Positions 24,905 to 34,831 are shown, counted from the first letter of the stretch. The stretch is 64,000 bases of DNA from JBCBRD01 sp039819785 (GCA_039819785.1 JBCBRH010000023.1:1-64000); one strand, 5' to 3'. Translations and numbers: made by a program. The notes: generated by a model not told the origin, from the letters alone.

Positions 24905-27900
24905 ATGTTTGCCAAGCTGATTTCCTCTCGCCGGTTCTGGCCCATGTTTTGGTGTCAGTTCATGTCGGCCCTCAATGACAACTTCATCAAGAACGCACTC
25001 GTCATTCTGATTTTGTATCAGGTGGCCACTACCTCGGGTGGGGCTTTGGTCGCGCTGGCGGGTGCGGTTCTCGTGGTGCCGTTTTTCTTTCTGTCTGCAC
25101 TCGGTGGTGAAATTGCCGACAAGTATGACAAGGCCAAGGTCGCGCAATATCTGAAGTTGGCGGAGATCCCGATTGCCTGCCTTGCCGCTGTCGGTTTTCT
25201 GATGGCGGGGAGTGGTCAGACCGCACTCGTCGATGCATCGGTCTATGTCCTGTTCGCCGTCCTGTTCCTGTTCGGATGCGGAGCTGCCCTGTTTGGCCCC
25301 ATCAAATTCGGTATGCTCCCGGATCATCTTGAAATCAAAGAGCTGCCCGCCGCCAACGCCATGGTGGAAGGAGCAACGTTTCTTGCAATCCTTGCAGGGA
25401 CGATAGCCGGTGGTGTCGCGATGACGACAAGCGCTGGCGCGCCCCTGGTCCCCTCGTGGGCGGTTGCAATAGCCATCATCGGGTTCGCCGTTGTTGGCTG
25501 GTGGTCAGCCAAGATGATGATGCCGACCCAACGCGGTCAACCAAATCTGGTCATCACCAAGAACCCGCTGGCGTCGACGTTCCGGCAACTGGGCGAATTG
25601 AAAGCCGCCCGACGGCTCTGGATAGGCGGGCTCATCGTTTCCTGGTTCTGGTTGAACGGTATCGTGGTCTTGTCGCTTCTGCCCGCGCTGATCAAGGAAA
25701 ACCTCGGCGGGACCGAGAGCGTCGTGACAGTCAGCCTCGCGATCTTCACGGTCGGCATTGCCGTTGGCTCATTCCTGGCTGCTCGCGCCAGCCGCCGCAG
25801 ACCCAATCTGGCGCTCGTCCCAATCGGCGCGCTCATCATGGGCCTCGTCGCACTGGATATCGCAGCCATCGTCTGGAGCATGGACGCAGTCACAGCCGGC
25901 AGCATCAGTGCTGCCACCATCTTCGCGTCCTGGAGTGGTGTCCGCCTCATGGCCGACCTCGCACTGCTCGCGGCCGCCGGTGGACTGTTCATCGTACCAG
26001 CCTTTGCGGCTGTCCAGTCCTGGGCTGATGCCGATCACCGCGCGCGGACGATTGCTGCGGTGAACATCCTCAATGCCGCCTTCATGTCGGTCGCCTCGTT
26101 GGGCGCATTCGGCGCCCAGATGGCAGGCGTGACGCTACCGGTTTTGTTCACGGTCCTGGGCGTCGCCAACCTGGTGGCGATGCTACTCGTCATGAGGGCA
26201 TGGGGACGCGAAGGTTTGCAGGATCTCGGCATGTTCATTTTCAAGCAATTCCTCGGCTTGAAAGTGAAAGGGCTTGAGAATCTCCCGCCTGAAGGCACCA
26301 AGGCCGTCATTGCGCCAAACCACGTCAGCCTTCTAGATGCACCGATCCTGTTCTCCGCCATGCCGTCGCATTCGGCATTCGCCATCGACACCATGATGAG
26401 CGAGAAATGGTGGATCAAACCGTTCCTCAAATTCGTGAAGTGGACGTCCATTGATCCTACGCGGCCCTTAGGCATGCGCGCTCTCATCAACCACGTGAAA
26501 GACGGCGAGCAACTCGTGATCTTTCCAGAAGGCCGCCTGACAGTGACCGGCGGCTTAATGAAAGTCTATGACGGCACTGCAATGATCGCCGATAAGGCCG
26601 ACGCCGTCGTTGTTCCAGTGCGCATTGATGGCCCGGAGCGCTCACCATTCGGCTACATGACGAAGGCCCAGACCAAAAAGGTGTGGTTCCCAAAGACGAC
26701 GCTGACGATCCTGCCGCCTGTCAAACTGGAGATCGATCCGGAGTTGCGCGGGCGCAGGCGCAGGACGGCAGCCGGATCAGCCCTTCAGGACGTCATGGTC
26801 GACGCCGCCGTGACAACAGCACCAACCGACCTGACGTTGTTTGATGCGTTGGTTTTGGCGAAGAACACGCGCGACACGGGCAAGCCAGCCGTTGAAGATC
26901 CGCTCGGCACCAAGCTCAGTTATTCACGTCTTATCACCGGTGCCCAGGTGTTAGGATCAAAGATCAAGCCGCAACTGGGCAGCTCTGAAAACGTCGGCGT
27001 CCTGCTGCCGAACTCGGCTGGCGTCGCGGTTACGTTTTTCGCGCTTCAGACACTTGGTCGTGTGCCGGCGATGTTGAATTTCACCGCTGGTTTGAAGAAT
27101 CTCAAGGCCGCGTGTCTGGCAGCCGATGTACAGGTTGTCCTGACGTCGCGCACGTTCTTGGAAAAGGCACGCCTGACGGAAGTGGCGGAAGGCTTGAGCA
27201 CGCAGGTGAAGATCATTTACCTGGAAGACGTCAAGGCTTCGATTTCGCTCGCCGATAAGATCGGTGGGATGATGAAAGGCACCGGCGCGCTTGTTCAAAA
27301 ACAGCCCGATGATCCAGCGGCGATCCTGTTCACATCCGGATCGGAAGGCACACCAAAGGGCGTTGTCCTCTCCCACCGCAACATCCTGTCGAATGCCATG
27401 CAATCCCTCACGCGGGTTGCGGTGCATGGCGAAGACAAGGTGTTCAACGTGCTGCCCGTCTTCCACTCCTTCGGGCTGACCGCCGGTCTTGTGATGCCGC
27501 TGGTTGCTGGTGTCCCGCTTTATCTGTACCCGACGCCGTTGCACTACAGGATCGTCCCTGAACTGGTCTATCAAACAAACGCGACCATCCTGTTTGGCAC
27601 CGATACGTTCCTCAACGGCTACGCGCGCGCCGCTCACCCGTATGACTTTGCACGGTTGCGTTTGATCCTGGCCGGTGCCGAAGCGGTCAAGGACCGGACG
27701 CGGGCCACCTACATGGAAAAGTTCGGTGTTCGTATCCTGGAAGGCTATGGCGTGACCGAGACAGCCCCTGTGCTGGCGATCAACACGCCGCTGGCCAACC
27801 GGGCGGGGACCGTCGGGCGGTTGTCGCCGTTGATGGAGGCGCGGCTTGATCCAGTCCCCGGCATCGACGAGGGCGGACGGCTTTACGTGCGCGGGCCCAA

Positions 27901-28363
27901 CGTCATGTTGGGCTACCTACGAGCCGAGAATCCCGGCGTGCTGGAGCCACCCGAAGAGGGCTGGCACGATACCGGCGATATCGTCACGATTGATCCAGAA
28001 GGGTTCATCACGATCCGGGGGCGGGCGAAACGGTTTGCCAAGATTGCTGGAGAGATGGTGTCGCTTTCAGCCGTAGAGGCCGCCGCCAGCGCCGTTTGGC
28101 CGGACAAGATGACAGTCGTCGTCTCCGTGCCCGATGCCCGCAAGGGTGAGAAGCTGATCTTGCTCGCGACCGATGACAAACTGCAAAGGTCCCAATTCCA
28201 GGCCTACGCCAAAACCCATGGCATTTCGGAATTGTCTGTGCCAGCCCAGATCGTGACGGTCGAGGCTCTGCCCTTGCTGGGTTCCGGGAAGCCCGACTAT
28301 GTGGCGGCCTCTAAACTGACAAAAGAGAAGCTGGGCCTAGTTGATGAGGTCAAGGCAGCCTGA
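24905..28363 (+). CDS. aas: triple-fusion lysophospholipid transporter / acyltransferase / acyl-ACP synthetase
   Basis: Three enzymes of lysophospholipid recycling are joined in 1152 residues. Residues 1-430 are an MFS transporter like LplT (MFWCQFMSALNDNFIKNALV), which flips lysophospholipid inward. Around 450-640 is a PlsC acyltransferase with NHVSLLD (near 471) and FPEGRLT. From about 665 is an AMP-forming acyl-ACP synthetase with the P-loop FTSGSEGTPKGVV (near 809) and GYGVTETAPV. In E. coli LplT and Aas are separate genes; the full fusion occurs in many alphaproteobacteria. It probably reacylates lysophosphatidylethanolamine in the inner membrane. AAGGA lies about 8 nt before the ATG. 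Confidence 0.93.
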   Translation: MFAKLISSRRFWPMFWCQFMSALNDNFIKNALVILILYQVATTSGGALVALAGAVLVVPFFFLSALGGEIADKYDKAKVAQYLKLAEIPIACLAAVGFLMAGSGQTALVDASVYVLFAVLFLFGCGAALFGPIKFGMLPDHLEIKELPAANAMVEGATFLAILAGTIAGGVAMTTSAGAPLVPSWAVAIAIIGFAVVGWWSAKMMMPTQRGQPNLVITKNPLASTFRQLGELKAARRLWIGGLIVSWFWLNGIVVLSLLPALIKENLGGTESVVTVSLAIFTVGIAVGSFLAARASRRRPNLALVPIGALIMGLVALDIAAIVWSMDAVTAGSISAATIFASWSGVRLMADLALLAAAGGLFIVPAFAAVQSWADADHRARTIAAVNILNAAFMSVASLGAFGAQMAGVTLPVLFTVLGVANLVAMLLVMRAWGREGLQDLGMFIFKQFLGLKVKGLENLPPEGTKAVIAPNHVSLLDAPILFSAMPSHSAFAIDTMMSEKWWIKPFLKFVKWTSIDPTRPLGMRALINHVKDGEQLVIFPEGRLTVTGGLMKVYDGTAMIADKADAVVVPVRIDGPERSPFGYMTKAQTKKVWFPKTTLTILPPVKLEIDPELRGRRRRTAAGSALQDVMVDAAVTTAPTDLTLFDALVLAKNTRDTGKPAVEDPLGTKLSYSRLITGAQVLGSKIKPQLGSSENVGVLLPNSAGVAVTFFALQTLGRVPAMLNFTAGLKNLKAACLAADVQVVLTSRTFLEKARLTEVAEGLSTQVKIIYLEDVKASISLADKIGGMMKGTGALVQKQPDDPAAILFTSGSEGTPKGVVLSHRNILSNAMQSLTRVAVHGEDKVFNVLPVFHSFGLTAGLVMPLVAGVPLYLYPTPLHYRIVPELVYQTNATILFGTDTFLNGYARAAHPYDFARLRLILAGAEAVKDRTRATYMEKFGVRILEGYGVTETAPVLAINTPLANRAGTVGRLSPLMEARLDPVPGIDEGGRLYVRGPNVMLGYLRAENPGVLEPPEEGWHDTGDIVTIDPEGFITIRGRAKRFAKIAGEMVSLSAVEAAASAVWPDKMTVVVSVPDARKGEKLILLATDDKLQRSQFQAYAKTHGISELSVPAQIVTVEALPLLGSGKPDYVAASKLTKEKLGLVDEVKAA

Positions 28364-28371
28364 CCAAACAT

Positions 28372-28405
28372 GGCCCGCCAGCGCAAAACGGGACGCTGGC
28401 GGGCC
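28372..28405 (+). terminator. strong hairpin after the aas fusion
   Basis: A 12-bp perfect stem (ggcccgccagcg / cgctggcgggcc) with a 10-nt loop begins 9 nt after the stop. The region after it (gattctttctt) is only moderately T-rich and starts about 25 nt on. Confidence 0.65.
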
Positions 28406-28445
28406 TGTCTGAAGGATGATTCTTTCTTGCGGAAGCCGGCGTCGA

Positions 28446-28580
28446 TCAGGCTGTGATGCCAGCCATAATGGCTGTCGTCATGGTGGCAGCAAGGGCTGCG
28501 ATCAGGATAACGAGGCCGGCACTTTGGCTTGAGGTTCTGGACGTGGATGGAGTGCGTTGAGGCCTTATCAGTGCTGTCAT
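28446..28580 (-). CDS. possible 44-residue single-span membrane peptide
   Basis: The frame starts MTALIRPQRTPSTSRTSSQS and ends in one hydrophobic span (AGLVILIAALAATMTTAIMA). AAGGA lies 7 nt before the ATG, which is a good ribosome site. A basic, Ser/Thr-rich head and a C-terminal span fit a small tail-anchored peptide. No family is recognised, and chance open frames of this size are common in GC-rich DNA. It sits alone between the aas fusion (convergent) and the sulP stop. Confidence 0.35.
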   Translation of the reverse strand: MTALIRPQRTPSTSRTSSQSAGLVILIAALAATMTTAIMAGITA

Positions 28581-28742
28581 GAGGCAGTCCTTATGGAAGG
28601 GTTTGAGTTGTGATCGTGGGCTCAATCTGCCCTCGGTTGCACAACGGCGAAGTTCCGCCGGGAACGTTGCCCACACTGGTTATCGCGAGGCAATTTCGTG
28701 GACTTCACGCCCGCTTGCCGGTGTGCCTGACTTACGCAAGCC

Positions 28743-30356
28743 TTAATGCGATTCACCAAAGATACCCGTGCGCACACCATAGTCCGCCGCGATTTCGTAG
28801 CTCGGGTCATCGTCGGCATCTTCCATCAGCTGTCCCGCCGTCACCAGCAACTGATGACAATCCCGCGACAGGTGCCGCAGCTTCAGTGTCTTGCCCTCAC
28901 CTTGATATTTTGAGGCAAGATCCTCGATCGCCTGCAGCGCCGATTGATCGACCACCCGGCTATTCATGAAGTCAACGACCACCACGTCGGGATCATGCTT
29001 TGGTGAGAACAGCTCCGAAAACCCGTCCGTCGAGCCGAAAAACAACGGCCCGGTGATGGCGTAGACTTTGGCGCCATCGCTCGACACATCGATGTTTGCA
29101 TGGATGCGCGTCGCATTACTCCAGGCATATGCGAGCGCCGACACAACCACGCCGACCGCGACCGCAATCGCAAGGTCCGTCAAAACCGTCACCACGGTCA
29201 CAAGCACGATCACAAAGGCATCCGTCCGCGGAATGCGCTGCATGATGGTCAGGCTGCGCCAAGCAAAGGTTCCGATCACAACCATCATCATGACGCCCAC
29301 GAGAGCCGCCAGCGGGATCTGCTCGATCAGCCCGGAGGTGAACAAAATGAAGGCCAGCAAAAACAGTGCTGCCGAGATTCCTGACAGACGCGTGCGCCCG
29401 CCCGATTTCACGTTGATCATCGACTGGCCGATCATCGCGCAACCGCCCATGCCTCCGAAAAACCCGGTCGCGGTGTTCGCAGCACCCTGCGCGATGCACT
29501 CCTGTGACGCACCTCCGCGCTTGCCCGTGATTTCACCCACTAAGTTGAGCGTCAACAGGCTTTCAATCAGGCCAATCGCGGCCAGAATAAAGGCGTAAGG
29601 CAAAATGATTTTCAGCGTTTCAAAGGTCAACGGAACTGTTGGGATATGAAACGCGGGCAGCCCTCCGGAAATCGATGCCAGATCACCAACACGCGGCACA
29701 TCGAGATTGAAGATAATCACAAGGCCCGCAACCAATCCGATCCCGGCCAGCGGCGCAGGGATCGCTTTCGTCAGCTTCGGCGTGAACTTGATGATCGCCA
29801 TCGTGAGCACGACGAGCGACAGCATCAGGACAAGTGGCCAGCCAGACATCCAGACTTTTCCGCCCTCCGGCCCGTCGACCTGAAACTGCGTGAGCTGTGC
29901 CACGAAAATGACGATCGCAAGCCCGTTGACGAAACCAAGCATCACCGGATGCGGCACCAATCGGATGAATTTTCCAAGCTTGAAAACGCCGGCTCCAATT
30001 TGGAGGATGCCCATCAACACCACGGTCGCAAACAGGTATTCGACCCCATGTTGGGCAACGAGCGAAACCATCACGACCGCCAACGCGCCGGTGGCACCTG
30101 AGATCATGCCAGGCCGCCCGCCAAAAACGGCCGTGATCAAACCCACGATGAAGGCGGCATACAGCCCGACAAGAGGGTGCACTCCGGCCACGAAAGCGAA
30201 CGCCACAGCTTCTGGAACGAGCGCGAGCGCCACCGTAAGACCAGCCAAAACCTCAGTTTTGACGATCGACGGTGTTAGGGTATCGATTTTTCGGGCTTTC
30301 CAGTCACGGAGATCCGTATCGAGGCTCTCTGCATAGGCAGCCAAAGTGGTTTTCAT
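28743..30356 (-). CDS. SulP-family anion transporter with STAS domain
   Basis: The 537-residue protein begins at ATG 30356; the frame upstream is open, but the 56 extra residues lack membrane character. About 12 membrane spans occupy residues 30-410. The SulP signature is present (ALALVPEAVAFAFVAGVHPLVGLY; FFGGMGGCAMIGQSMINVKS). The cytoplasmic STAS domain follows (about 425-520, VVVVDFMNSRVVDQSALQAI). SulP proteins carry sulfate, bicarbonate or other anions, often with sodium or protons. The subgroup with GGCAMIGQS is common in marine and soil bacteria, and the substrate cannot be told from sequence. It is monocistronic. Confidence 0.92.
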   Translation of the reverse strand: MKTTLAAYAESLDTDLRDWKARKIDTLTPSIVKTEVLAGLTVALALVPEAVAFAFVAGVHPLVGLYAAFIVGLITAVFGGRPGMISGATGALAVVMVSLVAQHGVEYLFATVVLMGILQIGAGVFKLGKFIRLVPHPVMLGFVNGLAIVIFVAQLTQFQVDGPEGGKVWMSGWPLVLMLSLVVLTMAIIKFTPKLTKAIPAPLAGIGLVAGLVIIFNLDVPRVGDLASISGGLPAFHIPTVPLTFETLKIILPYAFILAAIGLIESLLTLNLVGEITGKRGGASQECIAQGAANTATGFFGGMGGCAMIGQSMINVKSGGRTRLSGISAALFLLAFILFTSGLIEQIPLAALVGVMMMVVIGTFAWRSLTIMQRIPRTDAFVIVLVTVVTVLTDLAIAVAVGVVVSALAYAWSNATRIHANIDVSSDGAKVYAITGPLFFGSTDGFSELFSPKHDPDVVVVDFMNSRVVDQSALQAIEDLASKYQGEGKTLKLRHLSRDCHQLLVTAGQLMEDADDDPSYEIAADYGVRTGIFGESH

Positions 30357-30829
30357 CAGAAAAATCAGTCTTTCAAACAGTGTTTGTCTTTGCGCCGCCG
30401 GAACGCGTATCGGTTGCTCATGCGCATTCAAGCGCGCACTACAAATCGCCAGGAGCCCTGAACTTCGAACCGAATGACGCCCACAGGCAAATCGGTCGCC
30501 TAAGTGCAATGATGTTTGAGGCAACAGTCACCTCAGCCCGCATGCCGATGCAAGTTTACGCGCTCACGGGCAAAGGCCCAGCCTGACCGCGAAACCCGTC
30601 TGACCGTGAAACCAGTCTCACTGGGCCACAAGTTGCCCCTCGATGGGGCGGCACCTGCATCAATTGAAAGGGCTGCATGAGCGCCTCATCCCCGACCCAT
30701 GCGATTGTATCGTAACGAAAGACCACGATGTTTCGCACCTCAATAAAAGCGGTGCATTGCCACATGCGGCCCACTTCACACACCAGATCAGCGCAGAGGC
30801 CCGGTTTTGATTGCCCTGCGGTCGCCCGA
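30357..30829. other. 473-base gap upstream of sulP
   Basis: This lies between the sulP start and the stop of the secreted protein at 30830. A minus-strand open frame could give 69 residues (30556-30765, beginning MWQCTAFIEVRNIVVFRYD), but no family or ribosome site supports it. The sulP promoter should lie in the first 150 bases. Confidence 0.45.
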
Positions 30830-31273
30830 CTATCGGCCAAATACCCCCGGCGGAGCCCCGAAATCCTGTGGCCAGGTTTCCCAAACGACATCTGTATGTC
30901 CGATGGAAAGGGCACGCACCTGCCAGCGGCCATCCTGCCATGCGAGAAGCGCGGCCACCCCATCGTCAAACAGCCCGGCGGCATAATCTTCCGCATAGGG
31001 TGTCAATCGGTAGTCGATCGCAGCGCCGCTTGGCCTTTGCGGACGACCACTGAGGAACGCCCAGCCTTCGCCGGTGAAGAGCTGATCCACGACAAAGACC
31101 ACCTTAGGCGACAACGCTTTTTCGACCGGCACCCGGACCGCGTTCATGATGGCCGCCCGCTCGGTTGAGCCCTTCTCCGGCGTCACAAACGAACCGCTTT
31201 GAGCAGTAAACGACGCGCCACAAACCAGATAAAGAAAAGCAGCGCCCGAACAGATAATTCGCCACAAAGTCAT
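30830..31273 (-). CDS. secreted protein of unknown function
   Basis: This 147-residue protein has a signal peptide (MTLWRIICSGAAFLYLVCGA, then SFTAQSG). The mature part has two recurring blocks, VTPEKGSTERAAIMNAVRVP and VVFVVDQLFTGEGWAFLSG, ending in DVVWETWPQDFGAPPGVF. This pattern, PEKGS..R.AI..A.R.PVE, is seen in many small periplasmic proteins of alphaproteobacteria without a known role. It probably forms a compact beta-rich fold. It is transcribed away from the stomatin-type gene across a 176-nt AT-rich region. Confidence 0.75.
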   Translation of the reverse strand: MTLWRIICSGAAFLYLVCGASFTAQSGSFVTPEKGSTERAAIMNAVRVPVEKALSPKVVFVVDQLFTGEGWAFLSGRPQRPSGAAIDYRLTPYAEDYAAGLFDDGVAALLAWQDGRWQVRALSIGHTDVVWETWPQDFGAPPGVFGR

Positions 31274-31415
31274 GACAGTCTCCTTTTTGACTCAAGGGTC
31301 GGAATAAAAACAAAAAAAGACAAGAGTCACGGCGCATTGAGCGTTTTCGTAATCATAAATCAATCCTTGGATATGATAAACGGTTATTAACGCATCAGCG
31401 CAAAGCAACATGTAC

Positions 31416-31433
31416 AACGAATAGAAATTCGTT
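31416..31433 (+). promoter_or_regulatory. perfect 7-bp inverted repeat at the stomatin-type gene's ribosome site
   Basis: The arms aacgaat and attcgtt flank a 4-nt spacer (agaa), ending just before ataaggag, the ribosome site of the gene starting at 31450. It could be a repressor operator or an mRNA hairpin near the Shine-Dalgarno. Confidence 0.5.
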
Positions 31434-31449
31434 ATAAGGAGAAAATCCC

Positions 31450-32409
31450 ATGGGCGGAATTGAGCTTGTTGGTCCAATGCTCATTATTCTGGCAATTGCC
31501 ACACTTTGGTCGATCGTCAAGATCGTGCCGCAGGGTTTCAATTACACAATTGAGAACTTCGGTCGATACACCCGGACGTTGCCACCAGGCTTGCATTTTC
31601 TTGTGCCCGTGATGGAACGCGTCGGCAGCAAAATGAACATGAAGGAATTGGTCCTCGACATCCCTTCACAAGATATCATCACGCGCGATAACGCCATGGT
31701 CCGCGTCAACGGTGTCACGTTTTTCCAGGTCATCAGCGCCGCCAAGGCCGCCTACGAGGTGGATGCGCTGGAAGCTTCGATCATCAACCTGACCATGACC
31801 AACATCCGTACTGTCATGGGCTCGATGGACCTTGATGAGTTGCTCTCCAACCGCGACCAGATCAACGCACAATTGTTGCACGTCGTCGATGCGGCCACGG
31901 AAAGCTGGGGCGTCAAGGTCACACGCATCGAGATCAAGGATATCGATCCTCCCCGTGATCTGGTTGACGCCATGGGTCGGCAAATGAAGGCAGAGCGTGA
32001 GAAACGCGCTCAGATTCTGGAAGCCGAGGGCTCACGGGAATCCGCCATCCTGGAAGCTGAGGGCGAGAAGCAGTCTGCTGTTTTGGAAGCAGAAGGCCGC
32101 CGCGAAGCCGCCTTCAAGGATGCCGAAGCCCGTGAACGTGCCGCCGAAGCAGAGGCAAAGGCGACCGAGCTGGTGTCCAACGCAATCGCAGCTGGTAACG
32201 TGCAGGCCATCAACTATTTCGTGGCAAACAATTATGTCAAAGCGCTTGAGAAACTTGCAACGTCACCGAACCAGAAAGTCCTGATGATGCCAATCGAAGC
32301 CTCGTCGGTCATCGGTTCGATTGCAGGTCTTGCTGAAATCACAAAAGAGGCCTTCAGTGGTGAAAAGCCAACGAATGCCAACCGAAATGGTTCAGTGCCA
32401 CGGGTTTAA
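31450..32409 (+). CDS. SPFH/band 7 (stomatin-like) membrane scaffold protein
   Basis: The 319-residue protein has one N-terminal membrane segment (about 8-25), then the SPFH domain (NYTIENFGRYTRTLPPGLHF; VTRIEIKDIDPPRDLVDAM). A long coiled coil follows with an AEGxRE-type repeat (EAEGSRESAILEAEGEKQSA). This is the QmcA/HflK-like stomatin group, which forms ring-shaped oligomers in the inner membrane and marks membrane microdomains or controls proteases. The ribosome site AAGGAG lies 8 nt before the ATG. It is followed after 34 nt by its usual partner nfeD. Confidence 0.94.
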   Translation: MGGIELVGPMLIILAIATLWSIVKIVPQGFNYTIENFGRYTRTLPPGLHFLVPVMERVGSKMNMKELVLDIPSQDIITRDNAMVRVNGVTFFQVISAAKAAYEVDALEASIINLTMTNIRTVMGSMDLDELLSNRDQINAQLLHVVDAATESWGVKVTRIEIKDIDPPRDLVDAMGRQMKAEREKRAQILEAEGSRESAILEAEGEKQSAVLEAEGRREAAFKDAEARERAAEAEAKATELVSNAIAAGNVQAINYFVANNYVKALEKLATSPNQKVLMMPIEASSVIGSIAGLAEITKEAFSGEKPTNANRNGSVPRV

Positions 32410-32443
32410 GTGAGCCGTTCTGGCAGGAATAAGAGAGACCACC

Positions 32444-32926
32444 ATGCCATCAATTATTGAGTATCTGGCTTCCCTGGGACCATGGAACTGGGTGTGTCTG
32501 GCAGCTTTGCTTTTCGTTTTGGAAACAATCATTCCCGGAGTACACTTCGTTTGGTTCGGACTTGCGGCCATGATCATCGGCGGTATTCTGATCTCTGGTG
32601 AAACATTTGCACCAGAAGCATTTGCAAGCATTGGCTGGCAATATGAGACGATCGCGTTCGCCCTCGTTTCATTTGCAACGATCTTTTTGTTCCGCGGCGT
32701 TTCGGGAACCGGTGTCAGCCCATCGGACCAGCCGAACCTGAACGTGCGCGGGCAACAATATATCGGTCGTACGGTCACGGTCGGGGAAGCAATTGAAAAC
32801 GGCCGTGGCAAGGTCGAAATTGGCGACACGCTCTGGATGGCCGAAGGGCCCGACGCCCCGACGGGCGCGAAGGTCAAGATCACCGGCGTGAACGGAACAG
32901 TCCTCACTGTGGAAGCCGCTGGCTAA
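32444..32926 (+). CDS. NfeD family membrane protein
   Basis: This 160-residue protein has two or three N-terminal membrane spans (about 12-80) and a C-terminal OB-fold domain (YIGRTVTVGEAIENGRGKVE; GDTLWMAEG; VKITGVNGTVLTVEA). This is the short NfeD form, which always sits beside a stomatin-type gene and is thought to bind its SPFH rings. It lacks the N-terminal serine protease domain of long NfeD proteins. Its start (32444) is 34 nt after the stomatin stop, so the two are an operon. Confidence 0.93.
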   Translation: MPSIIEYLASLGPWNWVCLAALLFVLETIIPGVHFVWFGLAAMIIGGILISGETFAPEAFASIGWQYETIAFALVSFATIFLFRGVSGTGVSPSDQPNLNVRGQQYIGRTVTVGEAIENGRGKVEIGDTLWMAEGPDAPTGAKVKITGVNGTVLTVEAAG

Positions 32927-33085
32927 TTGCTCCACGCGCTCTACCCGCCGCTCCAGCAGGCCAGATCCGGTTCCACAGCCTTGAGTTGCCCGAACCCCGG
33001 CAGCCAGCCCTGGACCAGCCCCAAAAAGTAAACCACCCATTAACCAACCAGCCGCTAACGTGCGCTTGGTTCGTTATGCGTTGTC

Positions 33086-34831
33086 TTGGATCGTGAAACC
33101 CAGGGGAGCGCCACGGCGGTGCGCCGGCCATTTTTTCCCACATCAGGCGGCTGCACTCGCACAGGACCAGCAGCCCGTCGAGTGATTAACCGTCTGGCGA
33201 ACTGCGAACAAAGAGTGCGCGGAGCCGGACCAGCACGCGCACGCCTGATCACATGCGCTCCTGCATTGGCTGCGGTTTTGCTCGTTCAGGTCCACACCCC
33301 AGCCCGCGCACAAGACAACTTGATCATCCAAAACCCCGGGATCGTCCGGCAGGCCCCCCCAGCTCGCGTACCTCTGGCGGGAAACGGCGCGCCACCGCCG
33401 ACACTGCCCGCAGATAGTGCGCGCCAGCAGCCAGCCATCTTGAATGCCCGGCCTATCATCCGTGACGGAGACCTGTCTTTTCCGCGTGAACCAGTCGCCC
33501 CCCGCGATGGCATCATTAATCTTCAAACACCGGTCACGTCGACGGATGGCGCATCCTCTGCAGACGTCGACCAACGCGACCCGGCGGATATAGCAGTCTT
33601 CAACAATCCGCCGGCAGGTTACGACCCGCAGCTGTTCCAGATCGATGATCTCTCACCCGGCCTCGACCGCCGACCACGCCGTTTATTTATTCAACAGGTT
33701 GAACCGTTTGATCCAGTCGGCATGCGCATTGGCAGCTTCATCCTTTTCCCTGAACTGGAAATCGGTTCCAGCTTCGTCTCGAATGCCTTGAGTGCCCCCG
33801 ATGATACGCCGGACCGATCCTTCGACATCACGCCATCTGCCCGTCTTGTATCGAACTGGGCCAACCACGCGGTTGAACTGCGCGGCAGCGTCAATGCGTC
33901 AAGCTTCAATGAATTTAAGACCGAGGACGAACGCGGCTTTCTGATCGAGGCCCGCGGTCGACTAGACGTACGCCGCTCCACCAACATCCAAAGCGTCATC
34001 TCGCGTCAGCGTGCGCAGGAAAGCCGCTCCTCTGTCGATGCTGCAACCGCCGGGCCGCGCACCTCCGTTGTGACCGATCGCAGCGAAACAGCTTTAAACC
34101 ATCGCATAAACCGCCTGCGGTTCCAGTTGCGCGGTGGCATCGTCTCGGAAGGCTTCAGTGACGATGTCGATGCCGTGGGCACGCCAATCCCGACAGATCG
34201 CGACAACCAGCAGCGCGAAATCGCGTTGCGAACCAGCTGGGAATTTAAACCCACCTTGTCCGTTTTCGGCGAAGTTGAAGGCAACCACCGCGACTTCAAA
34301 CGCGTGGCCACATCAGACGGGCTGAGCCGGAACTCCGCTGGCACCCGCTATCGCGCAGGCGTTTCGTTTGGTCAGACAGGGGCCTATTTGCGCGGTGAAG
34401 TCGCGCTAGGTTATGGCCGTCAGAACCTTGATGACGTTGCACTCAGCGATGTGGACGGTCTCATCTTCGATGCCAATCTGGCATGGCGCGCATCCGGCCT
34501 GACGACGCTGTTGTTCAACGCCTCAACCGGCTTCGTGAACTCCACAACGGCTGGAACGGGTGGGGTCTTCGAACGCCGCTTCGATATTGATGTGCGCCAC
34601 GCCTTGCGCCCTTACTTGATTGCAACAACGGGTGTCGGCATCGTCAATCGCGGGTTCGCCGGCATCGGCCTGGACGAGCGCGAAGTGGCCTGGAACCTTG
34701 GCCTTGAATACACTTTGCGACGCGAAGCGGTTGTCTTTGGGACCTACGAAAGAACCGTGTTCCGCTCTGACTTTCCCAACTCCGACTTTGAAGACAACGA
34801 ACTGCGCATCGGCATGCGCCTGCAGCGTTGA
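33086..34831 (+). CDS. outer-membrane beta-barrel protein
   Basis: The protein has a signal region (about residues 50-76, TCAPALAAVLLVQVHTPARAQ), then a Pro-rich linker (about 80-190) and a beta-barrel from about 225 to the end with alternating polar and hydrophobic strands (GLEYTLRREAVVFGTYERTV; final NELRIGMRLQR). This resembles the BBP2-type outer-membrane barrels often next to polysaccharide or cell-wall genes in Hyphomicrobiales; the exact family is inferred. The start is uncertain: 33086 is TTG without a good ribosome site, and GTG codons at 33182 or 33215 would give a more normal signal peptide. The role, perhaps glycan export or surface attachment, is not known. Confidence 0.78.
   Translation: MDRETQGSATAVRRPFFPTSGGCTRTGPAARRVINRLANCEQRVRGAGPARARLITCAPALAAVLLVQVHTPARAQDNLIIQNPGIVRQAPPARVPLAGNGAPPPTLPADSARQQPAILNARPIIRDGDLSFPREPVAPRDGIINLQTPVTSTDGASSADVDQRDPADIAVFNNPPAGYDPQLFQIDDLSPGLDRRPRRLFIQQVEPFDPVGMRIGSFILFPELEIGSSFVSNALSAPDDTPDRSFDITPSARLVSNWANHAVELRGSVNASSFNEFKTEDERGFLIEARGRLDVRRSTNIQSVISRQRAQESRSSVDAATAGPRTSVVTDRSETALNHRINRLRFQLRGGIVSEGFSDDVDAVGTPIPTDRDNQQREIALRTSWEFKPTLSVFGEVEGNHRDFKRVATSDGLSRNSAGTRYRAGVSFGQTGAYLRGEVALGYGRQNLDDVALSDVDGLIFDANLAWRASGLTTLLFNASTGFVNSTTAGTGGVFERRFDIDVRHALRPYLIATTGVGIVNRGFAGIGLDEREVAWNLGLEYTLRREAVVFGTYERTVFRSDFPNSDFEDNELRIGMRLQR

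Noticed and set aside
30556..30996. 146-codon minus-strand frame
   Set aside because: It overlaps the secreted-protein gene in another frame and has no family or ribosome site.
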